Source: Ornithodoros turicata
Lineage: Eukaryota; Arthropoda; Arachnida; Ixodida; Argasidae
DNA: 64,000 nt
Reading direction: 5' to 3'
Assembly (NCBI RefSeq): GCF_037126465.1
Contig: NC_088204.1
Span: forward strand, 18,668,804-18,732,803
Below are positions 11,265-22,592 of this stretch, one piece after another. A program made the position numbers and the translations under genes. Position 1 is the stretch's first letter. Each line of letters starts with the position of its first letter. Below the pieces are notes generated by a model, which was given only the letters and a program-made list of their open reading frames with translations, searched no databases and was not told where the DNA came from.

Positions 11265-11417
11265 TGTAGAGCGAGGAATGAGGCGACCAGGCTCTACTGA
11301 GGTTGATGGGTTTAATGACGGTTAATGGCGATGAACCGAAAACGAAAGCTCGGGTCACGCGCAGTGCTGCGCGTAACCGATGGCGGTGCTGGTGATGATT
11401 ATGACGCTGCTGCTACA
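11265..11417 (-). repeat. 5' LTR of the Ty3/gypsy element
   Basis: 153 bp, read as identical to 7276-7428. It would carry the promoter of the element. No TATA motif stands out. Confidence 0.95.
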
Positions 11418-14146
11418 TGTGTTCCGCTAGTTCTCTAATACCTGTACAGTGAATACCGCTCTCTGACAACAATTACGTTCTTTTTTTTCTAGCTGTCTGT
11501 TTTAAAATCTGATACAATTGCAGTCCAGGACACTGGCTGAAAAATACGTTTCCTTGTTTCCTTTCTTGCAGCGGATATCGCGAAATATGAATATAAATCG
11601 GGAGATTCCATCTGGTGCATGTTTCCCTTCTCGAAAGCAAACCCAACAGGGCCCACGAAGCGGGGGTGTGCCCATTAAAACTATCACGGAGACAGACGAG
11701 ACTCCATGTTTTGATACGCCCTGGGCCAGTTATTACCATGCAGGAGGATAACTATTGCTTAGAGAAGCATTGGTCATTCATTCAGCTAGGGCACAGTATT
11801 ACAGAAACATCTATGGGAACCTCTTCTCTGGAACGTCTTTCTATCTCCAATTAAAGTTGCATATGTAATGGTAGGAGTGAAAGAACCGGTGTTGGTTGAG
11901 CTGAAACACGTCGAAGCAACACGGTACAGACGAGGACGCTGTTCGTCTCCGTCCTCGTCTGTTCCGAGTCGCTTCGACATCTTTCATGTAATGATAGTTC
12001 TGTATTATAAATTCCTGGTCTGAGCTATATTGTGTTGTCTCTCTGGCTGGTTGCCCACGCTCAGGGTTCATCAATGAGCTGAGCGGGAGTATTGAATGAT
12101 TCAACTCACGACCAAAGAAAAAAGAACAAAAAGAACATTGATGTAGTGTAGCGTGACTCTAATGCAACTCCATCGAAGGATGCTGGACATCATTGAAGAC
12201 GACATTTGAGGAATGTTCGAGCCAAGCACGAATAAACTTCATGAATGTGTGCCCATACTTCGGAAGGGCTACCTGCCGTCTCGGCTCTCATGGACAGCAC
12301 CTGGCATATTTTCCCGTTTTTCCCCATACCTTTCCCATCCCCTCCATGATCTCTTGTTGCTTGATACCATATTGATACTGTCGTTCGGGGTATCTTTATT
12401 TTGCGAGCGACCAACGGTGTGAAGGAAGCAAGAAATGCGATAATTCGACATCTTTCGAGCGCTGTAGAAAAGTGTCGAACGCATAAAACGAAAATATAGC
12501 CTCATTAAAGGAGCAACGAAGTGACACTTAACGTCGCTCGAAATCCTGCTTCATCTGTCAAGCTGTCCACCAGGAGTCGCTATGCAAATTTTTTTCGCTC
12601 TGCGGAGCGTTATAGCTGTGCAACCGAATTTACAAAGAAAAAAAAAACCAATCGGAGAAAGCAGCCGCAGACGGCCGACACGGTTCTCGTGTGACGTATT
12701 GGAGGCTCCGTGCCTTCTTTCTTTGTTTTTTTTTCTTCGCAGCTCACGCGACGTTTATACGTGTTTGAGCTGTGCCGCTGTACGTCACTCGTCATGTGAG
12801 GGGAGTAGCATACGTCACGACGTCCTCTCCTTCTGCAATGCACTCTTTTCACGAGGAGAAGCTTTCAAAGGTGTGCGGAACAGAGCCCTCGCGCTCGCTC
12901 TGTAGGTCACCTACGCTCATCATTCTTTCGCAGGAACTTTTATTCGTTGGAGAACATTCTGCATCGCAAAACAAAACAAAATCTGAGTTCTCGATGGAGA
13001 ATGGCTCCAACGTGGACTTTTATCTGAAATATGTTCGTCGAGACGAGAAATTGCACAAGGGCGCGCATTGCAGGTATGAGCTGATTTGCGGGCCAGCACC
13101 CAAGAACGCTTTCGGTGGAGTATGGCCGATTATCCAGGCGGGTCAGCGATGACACAAGGTTTGACACATTGTGACGCTCTTTGGTTTTTGTGCATTGAGA
13201 TTTCGCACGTGGACTCTCCTACACTGTTGCTTTTGGTGCCAAGTTTTGTGGTGATGTTTTCATCCATTCCGTTTCAAAGTGTATAGAATTGTGTAGTTTC
13301 CCTTTCCTTTCTGAATAATGCGTCCTGGAGTAGCAAGTCCCGAGTGGCTCGAGATCTCCATTTTTTCTTTTACAAATCAATCAATCAATCTGAAATATGT
13401 CGGATTTTTGCGATATTGCATTCAACGCGGGCGCAATTCACGCAAAAAAAAAAAAAAGAAAGAAACGTCGCGCGGCTGCTCCCCCCTTACAAGCGGCCTG
13501 ACGTCACCTGCAACATTTGTTCACTCCAAGGTTGCACCAAGCCAGTCCGCCAGCGGGAATGTCACCTGCTTGTAACGTCACATCTAGATTCTCCGTCGCG
13601 CCGGTAACGGTCGTGTCGCAGCAGTCGCAATTTTTTGCTGTGGTTTTTTAGTTGATATCTCCGTTATTCTAACCAATGCTCGGTTCACACTTTGCACGGT
13701 GAATGTATTAGCGTCGAAGAATACAATGCATGTACTTACAGAAGTTTTCAGGATATGGTTCCTTCAAGCCTACAAAGCACTGAATTCTACCAGCTACAAG
13801 ATATTTCACGCAAATTGAACAATTCCGTGTGGCGCTATACGATTTTAAAAACGCTACCAATCCCAGACACTACATGTATAACTTGTTCTTCTGACTTCAT
13901 TAAAAAAAGCGACTCCCTTTCTTCCCTCCGAAGGTACGAAGCATATTTTCCGTCCCACTCGTTCACTTTCTCGTCTTCAAGTTATTCGACAAGTTGTTCC
14001 TTTTTATGCACAAATGCCTTTCACGCGTTCTCTCTAAGAGATTATAATTGCCCGATAGATGCATCATAATCTCCTCAGAGTTTCCTTCTTTAATCCGCTT
14101 AGATACCCGGATTCGCCATAAGGAACTAAGTTTGAGAGTCTACAGC

Positions 14147-14149
<3 letters not shown>
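11418..14149. other. Unassigned noncoding DNA
   Basis: About 2.7 kb without recognisable coding sequence. It contains the hairpin listed at 11905-11985, an (ATCA)n run near 13376-13390 and A-tracts near 12639-12648 and 13444-13457. Several short open frames were checked and show no known motif. Confidence 0.45.
11905..11985. repeat. Imperfect hairpin with GACGAGGACG arms
   Basis: GTCGAAGC and ACAGACGAGGACG on the left are answered by CGTCCTCGTCTGT and GCTTCGAC on the right, with a short loop. Inverted repeats of this style flank the Penelope-like element at 28390-28862 and form the palindrome at 37738-37852, so this may be a residual Penelope terminus. Confidence 0.45.

Positions 14150-14186
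<37 letters not shown>
14150..14186. repeat. (AT)n microsatellite
   Basis: A near-perfect AT dinucleotide run of about 37 bp. Confidence 0.95.
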
Positions 14187-14189
<3 letters not shown>

Positions 14190-14414
14190 TTGTGACTGTA
14201 AGAGAATCCACTCTAGATAAGCGCCACCACTTGATGTCACGATTCGCAGTTTCATATTCCCTCTTTCGTGGGGGGAAGGAAGAAAAGCTTGTCTTGAGCG
14301 TCCTATTTCGTTGGAAAGGCCGTTTCAGTGACGAGATTTATAATGAAGCAAATCAACCCCTCTGCTATTTTTCATCTCACGCTTTACAGCTTTTATCGGG
14401 AGATACATAAATTG

Positions 14415-14534
14415 CCCAAGCAGTACAATATGTTGACCCAATAGTGGCTGGACACCTGCAATACGGGACCAATATTGGCACAGTATTGTCCCAATATCCA
14501 GCCGATATTGGGCAAAGATGTTGTGCTGTTTAGG
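14415..14534. mobile_element. Palindrome-rich mini-element with CCAATATTGG core
   Basis: The left part (CCCAAGCAGTACAATATG) is inverted at the right end (ATGTTGTGCTGTTTAGG), and the inside carries repeats of ACCCAATA and CCAATATTGG. A cleaner copy lies at 35122-35241. It has no coding capacity and is probably a MITE of unknown superfamily. Confidence 0.6.
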
Positions 14535-14711
14535 TATTTCCACGCCACCACCATACTTCCCGTACACGTGCACAGAGCAGTCAACTTCACCGCATAAGCC
14601 GCTCATAACCAAGCAGCACATACAATGATATCGCTCAAATGTTGAAAACGGGACTCTTGCGCCCTTTTCTCATCCTGAGCGCAGAAGGGAAAGGAAACTG
14701 TATTATATACC

Positions 14712-14908
14712 GGGGGGGGGGGGGATTTATTTATTAGACCAAAGGAAAAAAAGGGGGGAAAAGTCAGCCAAACGGGGCGTCGGCTTTCTATTCCGCAAAG
14801 AAAAAATGAAAAAGAAAATGAAAGAATAAAATACCTACATAAAAAAGAAAAGAATTAAGAATTAAAGGATAAACTAACAAACGGTGAAACAAGGATGAGA
14901 TGGATACC
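14712..14908 (-). mobile_element. LINE family B 3' end (3' UTR only)
   Basis: A run of 13 G is followed by ATTTATTTATTAGACC and CGTCGGCTTTCTATTCC. On the minus strand this is the 3' UTR of a family B LINE: AATAAA-like signal, then a C run. The best match is 53671-53945, which shares the TTTATTAGAC variant. No coding part is left. Confidence 0.75.
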
Positions 14909-14934
14909 GGAAATATAGCTGGTAACTTTAACAG

Positions 14935-15205
14935 AAACAGGTACTAAACACTCAACTGAAACAGAAACGGGAACGGAAATAATGTACCGTAATAATTCGG
15001 GCACTGCACGGCCTATTACTAGAATCCTTTACCGACTCATTTAGATAAATTTACGAAATGAAGCTGAAGCTGAGGCGAACTAAAATTCAGTGAGAAAATG
15101 AAAGCTAAAATGAACTATCAAACTGGAGCATATAAGTATACAGTATATAGTAAACAGAAGACGCATAGTTCTTATATACGCTCATGATGACTTGCAAGCG
15201 TGCGT
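14935..15205. other. Unassigned noncoding DNA
   Basis: Purine-rich and without recognised motifs. Confidence 0.4.
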
Positions 15206-15208
15206 AAT

Positions 15209-15476
15209 GCCATAGTCAGACGGCAAACTAAAGGCCGTTAGGGAAACGGCCGTAACTTCACCTGTAGCCCAACCACCATTTCGAATGACGTCCTTCTTTG
15301 TGTACACCTTTGTGTATACCTTCTTTGTGACAATTCTGCAGTTCATAATTGTCACCAAAAAGGCGTACGCCTTCTGTTATCAGGGCAGAGAACGGTGTCA
15401 TTCGAAATAATGTTTGGGCTACAGGTGAAGTTACGGCCGTTCCGCTAACGGCCTTAAGCCTGCCATCTGACTAGGG
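15209..15476. mobile_element. MITE family D, second copy
   Basis: The right end ATCTGACTAGGG is followed by TA; the left end is mutated (ATAGTCAGACGGCAAA). The arms AAGGCCGTTAGGGAAACGG and CGGCCGTTCCGCTAACGG and the conserved core match the copy at 5850-6141. Confidence 0.8.
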
Positions 15477-17547
15477 TACAGAGGGTAGGGTAACTTAACT
15501 TACACCCCTGTCACATGGGCTAATTTTGTGTCATTTTCGTGAAGTGCACCCCAACCAAGCGAATGTCACTTTCACTACGTGCTTGTTACACGGCTTAAGT
15601 AAGCGTCACTCAAGCGGTGATGGCAATCACGACAGATGAGAATAAACGGCGGCAAGATTTTTAGGTGCGCGGCGTAATACCTTCCCGATAATGTTTTTCT
15701 TTGATTTAGAAACACTTCCTTCAAATCGTCGTCCAACATTAAACAAATTGTGAACACCTAAAAAGTGTGCCACAACAAAAATGGCCGCCGCCGGATAGCC
15801 GAGACTGCGAAGTTTTCACAGACTGTGAACGAGAGTAATGACACGTTTTTTTTTTCGGCACAGTGTCATACTGTTATACAATCAAATAAAACACGCTGTT
15901 GAAAATACTTGTTTAAAACTATTTTGGTGTCGCCACCCCCGCTTGTACTCAATATTTTTACTGGTACCTCAAAGCCTGCCTTCGAGGCTACACACTCGGT
16001 CCGCCGAAGAGAAGTGAAGGGAGTTTGGGGAACTCACTAAATCTTTACTGCACTTTCTTCCGAGTGTCACTAAAAGACGCCGTGTGCCAGCACATGAATG
16101 ACACTAAGTGTCACTCGTCGAAAGTGGCGCTAAAGGAACCCGTGCGACAAAGGTAAGTACTTTTTGTGAGTATCTTGTACAAGCCTGGGGAATCCTACGC
16201 AGTACTCTCTCCGCAAAGGTAGTTGCTCTCTACTTCAATACTTTTTTTTTGTATTTTCTACTCAATACTGTAATAACTTTTCGTTCTTCATGCCATGTTT
16301 AGTTTCACAACAAGGCTTTCTTGCTTCCATGTTTTGTTTCTTGTCTTCAGTGCATTGTGAGAGGGGGGGGGGGAATGATATGCTTAATAAAAAAAGAAAA
16401 ACGAAAGAGAAAAAGGAAAGGAGAATATAACACAGTCCTATGCAGTGTCTTTTACTTCATTGCACATTAACGACGATAGTGCACCGACGACGTGGCACGC
16501 CGTTATTCTTGTTACTGCGTCGGTTGCGCATTAACCTCGTCAACACCCTGCAGTGGGACTTGTTTGCGTTGGGCAAGACCACCTTCGAGCGGCTGTGGTG
16601 TTCGCATCCCTCCGTTCGTGTCGTTGATGGATGTGTCATCGTGGAAGGCGCATATTGTAATTCATAAGATGTTGTTTATAATCCTTATTTTGTAGTAATT
16701 ACCTGATCTTTCTGATGCGGTTTTACGCATACTTGGGCTAGCTTATGCCTTAATGTTGTACATAATGTACTTCCCTTTGTTGGTGTCGCTGTATATATTT
16801 TCAGGCTTGCTGTTGCATGTTCTGTTGCGGTTTTATTACACATTGTTGGGTCAATACCTTGCTGCTGTACATTCTCTATTCCTTTTGTGTGAGAGGTTTT
16901 GTTGTAAATATTCTGCTGTATTGTTGTTGCATGTCGCTTGCGGAGATGTTGCGTGTAATGAACTGCATATAGTCTGATTTTACTGACTTGTGTTCTTTGT
17001 AGTTGTGGAGTTTTCTGTATGTATTGCTGTATGTATGTATTGCTGTTTGTTTGCCGTACTAATTGTCCTATTCACACTTGTATGCATTACCACGTTATAT
17101 TAAATTTTCCTCCAACACAGTAATTGGAGTTTCTGCAAAATCGGTACGCATGACTGATTTCGTCGAGCACAGAGTGGAGTATGCATATATGGCCATTTTT
17201 TGTCGGGCTTTATGTTTTTTACAAACGAGGGGGGGGGGGGTAAAATTCCGGTTTTATTTCAAAAGCCATAAAACAGGGTAAAATCGACTGATATCGGATG
17301 AGAAAACACTTTTTCAGTTGAAAACAGAAAAAAAGAGCGCTTATCGCATTTTAGATTAAGACAAGATGCAGAGCAGTCATGCTGACTATCCTATGTTTAG
17401 CGTACTCCAGTGCCCGTGTTGCGGCTGAATTGGCACTTTGCCAAGTTAGTTTCCGTGGTTTTCGGGTTTTACCCCAAGTGACGATGGTGCAAATCAAAGG
17501 GTAAAAACGCGCTTTTCCCTTAGCTAGGGTTTTCCTTGTCTGTACCA
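15477..17547. other. Unassigned noncoding DNA
   Basis: About 2 kb. At 16363-16440 a run of 11 G followed by ATGATATGCTTAATAAAAAA may be a degenerate family B LINE 3' end on the minus strand. Another G run lies at about 17230-17240. No coding family was recognised. Confidence 0.4.
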
Positions 17548-18075
17548 CACTCGAAGGAGAAAAGGAGTAATTTTAGTCCCTTTGGGGATTAAATGAATTG
17601 CCAGAAAAATTAGTCCCTTTAGGGAGTAAATGCACGGGACTAAACGAATGTCAAAGGGTGGGGACTGCATTTCACGCTCTGTTCTAACAGTCCCATGGGT
17701 ATACATAATTCACGTGCTGAATTAAATATTTTGAATTAAATCGTCAACTGTGATATGTCGAGTGATATAAAGTCTCGCGACATGCATAGGGCACAATTTG
17801 CCAAGAAAGAACCTCTAACTATTTTTACATCTGTTTGAGTGGAAAATTGCTAAGCTATAACTGCGTTATATATCCTTATTCCATCAAATTCACGAAGAGC
17901 GCATATTTACGCAGACTGTGGCATTCGGGAGACTATTAGGGAACATCAGTGACTATTTGCAGTCCTGGGGAGTAAATTTCGGGCTTAAGGGACTAAAATG
18001 GGGAGTAATTGCATTTTAGGGGACTAAAAGCTGCAATTACACCCCATTCTACTCCCTTTTTTTTTTCTTCGAGTG
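17548..18075. mobile_element. Probable MITE with CACTCGAAG ends (528 bp)
   Basis: Left CACTCGAAGGAGAAAAGGAG pairs with right ACTCCC plus a T-run and CTTCGAGTG. Inside, GGAGTAATTTTAGTCCC recurs in both orientations (17563-17581, about 17987-18010). No clear target duplication and no coding sequence. The CACTC start recalls families B and C. Confidence 0.5.
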
Positions 18076-18430
18076 CAGGGATAAAAGGCACAGTTAGTAA
18101 CAGCTGACTTTAGACAATGCCTGGATTTCCAACCCACGTAATGAGGAATGTCGTTACGCATTCTCTGGCCAAAATGTAACGTCAATACACTGGTCCCTAC
18201 TCTTCCACAAAATGAATGGATGATCATTACTCCCCGTATCACCCCCCGTTTCTGACAACACGCGATTGTTCTTTGAACACCTGATTGTTTACCTTCCGCG
18301 GTACAGCTTCTATTTATACGACCTGCGGTGAAACTATAAAGACTCATTTCGAGCTTCGAGACAATTCTACCGGGGTGCGTCGATTGCACTAACGATTACA
18401 TGCAAGTATTACTTCACCAAAGTGAGTGAC

Positions 18431-18441
18431 GTATCCGCGCC
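18431..18441. repeat. Target-site duplication, left copy (LINE A)
   Basis: GTATCCGCGCC occurs here and again at 22582-22592, flanking the LINE A copy on both sides. Confidence 0.85.
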
Positions 18442-19488
18442 CGCGTGGCCCGGAGTCTGAGAGAGACCCTCCCGCCCAAAAATCCTTTGGGTGTCCTAGC
18501 GCTGTCTCTCATGCGGTCCGAGAACTCTGATGCGCGGGACTTCTGCAAGATTGTATCCCCACGATTGTCGCCCCAGGAGGCGACCTCACGAAGAGAACCA
18601 GTGGTGAACGAACAGATGGATATGGATTTCACGTTGGGTGAATTCAGAGCCGCGGTGTGCCTGTCACGAGTACAATCGACGCCAGGTGGAGATGGAATCT
18701 CCTATCGAGCCATCCGAAACCTTAGCGACGACTGTGTTTCCTGTGTGATCCATGTCTTGAATAAATCATGGAGAAGCGGTGAAGTGCCGCAGTGTTGGAA
18801 AGATGCCGTAGTAGTCCCGTTGTTAAAGCCTGGAAAGCATCCCTCTGACCTGTCATCCTTTCGTCCAGTTAGCCTGACGAGTTGTCTTGGTAAAGTCTTG
18901 GAGCGAATGGTTTTACATAGACTGGAGTGGTGGCTCGAGGGTCATCTTACCTTCCCCGAAGAGATGGCAGGCTTCCGTCGGAATCGTAGCTCCATAGACT
19001 CTGTTCTCGATCTCGTCACCACCGTCGAGCAAACGAGGAGCCAGAAGAAAATAGTCATGGCGATGTTTCTGGACGCCAAGAGAGCCTACGACACCGTCAG
19101 TCATGCAAACGTTCCGCATCTATTGTTGCAAGCAGGCGTTCCCGACAGAGTGTTCTTGTGGCTGGCTGATTTTTTTGCGCCACAGAACACACTCTGTTTG
19201 CACGCAAGAAGGAGTCACTTCGGAAGTAATTGACTCAGTTGTCTTGACTCAGGGCGTACCACAAGGCAGCGTTTTAAGTCCTATCCTTTTTAACCTTGTA
19301 ATGGCAGGCTTAAAGTCCTGTATCGCCCCTAAAGTCAATATATCTATCTATGCTGATGACGTCTGCATTTGGACTGTTGGGAAATCGGGTCTGCAATCCT
19401 ACGCCGTCTTCAGCATTCCCTGGATAATATCTTGCGGTACCTAACGGAGGCAGGCATGGATATATCACCTGAGAAAACAGCAGTCATG

Positions 19489-20125
19489 GGGGGGGGGGGA
19501 TATGTTTATTGAGAAAAAAAAGCAAGGAAAGGTTAGTCAGGCAAAGGCCGACTTGCTATTCCTTTCATAAAAACGAACGAAAAAAAGGAAAGGGAACGAA
19601 AAGATAGAAAGAAAACGAAAAAAAGCGGCAAATAGCAGGCAATAGTGAAGTCCTGCATGGGGTCAATGAGACGTACGAAATGATGATATGAGGTAGAGTC
19701 CGCTAGGAACTGCCGGGTACGGACACAACGCCACCGGCGAGTGTGCAGGGAGCAGACAGAGATCGTTAGGGGCAGAGGGATGGCAGGGAGAGCTCTGTTA
19801 GATGTTGCGTCTCTTGCTATTGTGTCTGCGCGGGTGTTACCAAAGAGGCCTACGTGTCCCGGGATCCATTGAGGCGTCACAGAATGGCCAGTTGCCGCAC
19901 GTTGTGTCAGAGCTTGTAGTATGAGCGTGTGGAGAATGCATATGGTGCTGGGGCGAAACGAGAGCAGCAAATCCAGTGAAGCCTTGCTGTCAGTCAGAAC
20001 AACCCACTGTGCAGCCGGCAGACCGAGCAGGTGCTATAGAGCAGAGAGGATGCCGAGGAGTTCTGCTTCCATAGAAGACATTGGGTATGGGAGGACGAAG
20101 GCTTGTTGAAAGTCACTATCAGGGT
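19489..20125 (-). mobile_element. LINE family B fragment nested in LINE A
   Basis: A minus-strand insert of about 637 bp flanked by CAGCAGTCATG (19478-19488 and 20126-20136). Read on the minus strand it runs from the RNase H domain (PMSSMEAELLGIL, then WIPGHVGLFGNTRAD) into a 3' UTR with AATAAACATATC and ends in about 11 C. It is 5'-truncated and has a frameshift near 19970-20040. The duplication shows that it arrived after LINE A. Confidence 0.92.
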
Positions 20126-20464
20126 CAGCAGTCATGACTTTTACTCGGAAGCATGTGCATCGGTATCGGCTCTTCCTTGGCGATACGCCTCTTAGGCAGG
20201 TAGCACACCATAGATTCCTGGGTGTCATCCTAGACTCCAACTTGTCCTGGAAGAAACACATCGATCACCTGGACACAAAGGCACACCGGTGGATTTCCGT
20301 CATTCGCCACTTTGCTGGGCCGAAGTGGGGAATGAATGAGAAGTCCCTTCTGGCCATCCATAAAGCCCTAGTCCGAGGAACTCTGCTATATAGCCTACCA
20401 GTCTTGCACGGAATTTCACAGACGCAAGAACAACGACTGCGGTGTATTCTAGCACGGAGCTTAA

Positions 20465-21104
20465 AGTGACAGTCCGGTCGAAAACATAGGTCTGGGAAAC
20501 ACCGCCTTATGATTTCTAATACTCCTCACAACAACTGTGCAAAATATTTCAGAAGAAATCGTATCGCACGCTTTATAATCGGCTTTTTTCTATGCCGCAC
20601 TTGGTCCTGAGTAAAGGCCGCAGCAAGCTCTCGCGTGACGTGCATAAGAGCAATGCCGCACGTGACTTGCGCATGCCTGTTTGCGCGATAGTTGATTGTT
20701 GCGTGCTAGCACTTGTCCATTATGATGTTTTTGAGTAGCAATCACGCGTTATGTAGACTAAAATGCAGAGTAGCGTCAATGTAAACACAGGTATCACGAC
20801 GTAGTCTTCTGTTCAGTACACTCATAGACAAGAACACCTCTCTGCATTCCCAGCAACGGCGCAGTCCTCCGCTCCACTTTGTCCATTGGGGACGTCATGC
20901 TCACGTGACGGCTGACGTACATAGAGGATCCTTGGGGCAAGGAGTATGCGAGGGAGAAAAACGAAACCGGATGTCTTCAGAGGAGTATTTTTTATTCGAT
21001 ATCTCGAAAACCACGCCATTTTGTGAGCTGAAACTTTCCACCTAGCATGTAAGCCTCTGTGGCAGTTGGAAAAAATCAACTTCCGGTTTTCCCGGACTGT
21101 CCCT
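20465..21104. mobile_element. TTAA-flanked MITE nested in LINE A (640 bp)
   Basis: The ends AGTGACAGTCCGG and CCGGACTGTCCCT are inverted repeats with one mismatch, bordered by TTAA at 20461-20464 and 21105-21108. Removing the insert and one TTAA puts the flanking LINE A codons back in frame (ARSL followed by RVCLGVPRA, as in the LINE B protein at 58054). That fixes the boundaries exactly. No transposase frame is present. piggyBac-type mobilisation is likely from the target. Confidence 0.9.
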
Positions 21105-22581
21105 TTAAGGGTATGCCTTGGCGTCCCGAGAGCTGCGGAAACGCGGATGGTGATAGCAGAAGCCCGCGAAATACCCATTGAAATCTTACGGCAGAGGGAG
21201 ACCATTCGCCATTACTGGCGTCTCAGAGCACACGACCGCCGCCATCCACTAATAGCAAAAGTTTGTCGCCGGAAGCAATGTAACGCATACAACTGTTTCA
21301 TGGAAGTGAAACCTAAGGTTCCCCCGTTTTCTGCAGGATCAGTGGGGTCCACGACGCCTCCGTGGTCGTTTCCAGTACCATCGATCGCATTGTCAATTCC
21401 TGGCCTTAATGTCAAACGAAACCAAGTGCCTACGTCAGTTCTGAAACAGCTTGCAGCGGATATGATGCACAGTCGATATTCTGACCAGACTGCTGTTTTC
21501 GCTGACGGATCCTCCAGTGGTGAATGTTCATCGTCTGCATTTGTTATTCCAACTGACGGTGTGTCACATGGATACCGTCTCTCACATCGCACATCATCAA
21601 CGTCGGCTGAGCTATATGCTATCCTGTTGTTTCTACGTAAGACGTCCTGTGACGATCCGCGGGCCTGGGTCATCTACTCAGATTCAAAGGCTGCTCTTCA
21701 ATGTATAGCCAACATGGGAATACGTGGATCGCTCGCCCCAGTTGTCACTGATATCCTCCATCAGGTTCAGCGTCTAAGCGATCACGGTCATCATATATCC
21801 CTGCAGTGGGTCCCGGGTCACTGCGGTTTGAGCGGAAACGAAGAAGCCGACAGAGCGGCAACGGCTGCCCAACAGTCTCGGACTGTTGTACCAACGGTGT
21901 TATCAAGAGGAGACAGGAGATCACTTCTGAATGAGCTCATTCAGCCACTAGTGGAGTCGGGACATCACTGACAGGTCTCTCATGTATTCGGTGGATCCCA
22001 CTATGTCCTTCTCAGTTCCTGACCGTTTACCACGCTATTTTACGTCCCTCCCGCACAGGCTTCGTCTCAACGTAGCCTTCACTCCCCAATTCAAGTGCCG
22101 AATCGGATACTGTGACAGCAGCTTATGCTCCAAATGTGGCGTCGTAGCGAACATTGAGCACATCCTAATAGAATGTAAGCTCTACGAAACGGAGAGGCGG
22201 CAACTCTGTGCTCAGCTGAGTGGTGCTAGCCGACAGACGTTCAACCTGGCTGCAATTCTTGGCCCATGTCAGAGCCATGTGCAACACCGTCGAGGTCTTC
22301 TGATGTTCTTGGAGTTCCTCTTGGCTACCGGCTTGCTCCAGACGCTGTAGGGTCCTCCCCTGCATCTCAAGGACCATTGGCGCTTCATTCATGTGTTTCT
22401 TTCTTCCTTTTGTGTGACGTAGCGTTGCGCAACCAGAGGAGGGCAGTTCAAGAGTTGTACTTGCACATAACCTCATTTCCATATTTCACATCTCATGTTT
22501 CTCGTGTAATGGGGTAGTGTACTGCTCTCAAGCGGTGAATCACCCCAGGTCATACTCATGATTTATTTGTTGTTTGTTGTT

Positions 22582-22592
22582 GTATCCGCGCC
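22582..22592. repeat. Target-site duplication, right copy (LINE A)
   Basis: GTATCCGCGCC directly after the (GTT)n tail; identical to 18431-18441. Confidence 0.85.

Larger units (their letters stand above)
7276..11417 (-). mobile_element. Complete Ty3/gypsy LTR retrotransposon
   Basis: A 4.14-kb element on the minus strand with two 153-bp LTRs that begin TG and end CA and look identical base for base. TGTG flanks both sides (7272-7275 and 11418-11421), a 4-bp target duplication. Between the LTRs lie a primer-binding site, one long gag-pol frame and a polypurine tract. Identical LTRs plus an open frame imply a recent insertion that may still be competent. The LTRs and leader are very short for this superfamily, and gag is reduced and fused to pol. 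Confidence 0.95.
18445..22350 (+). pseudogene. LINE A pol pseudogene (reverse transcriptase, RNase H, zinc motif)
   Basis: Reverse transcriptase blocks lie in order: VVPLLKPGKHPSDLSSFRPVSL (shown in part, about 18807-18875), FLDAKRAYDTV (about 19068-19100), GVPQGSVLSPILFN (about 19255-19296) and YADDVCIW (about 19348-19371). RNase H follows (FADGSSSGE near 21497, AELYAI near 21608, YSDSKAAL near 21674, WVPGHCGLSGNEEAD near 21808). The C-terminal CSKCG...H...C motif lies near 22129-22175. The frame breaks at a T-run near 19170-19176, near 19400, at both insertions and near 21970. The product would copy element RNA at a nicked chromosomal target. The gene is dead. Confidence 0.92.
18442..22581 (+). 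mobile_element. LINE family A, 5'-truncated copy carrying two nested insertions
   Basis: Plus-strand non-LTR retrotransposon relic. It starts within pol and ends in a (GTTT/GTT)n tail at about 22566-22581, followed by the second copy of the 11-bp duplication. It contains reverse transcriptase, RNase H and a C-terminal Cys/His motif, which suggests the I-type LINE group. A family B LINE (19489-20125) and a TTAA MITE (20465-21104) sit inside. 5' truncation with a long duplication is the normal outcome of target-primed reverse transcription. Confidence 0.9.

Noticed and set aside
21066..21971. 301-codon frame as an independent gene
   Set aside because: Its start codon lies in the TTAA MITE and the rest is LINE A RNase H; it is a chance fusion across an insertion junction.
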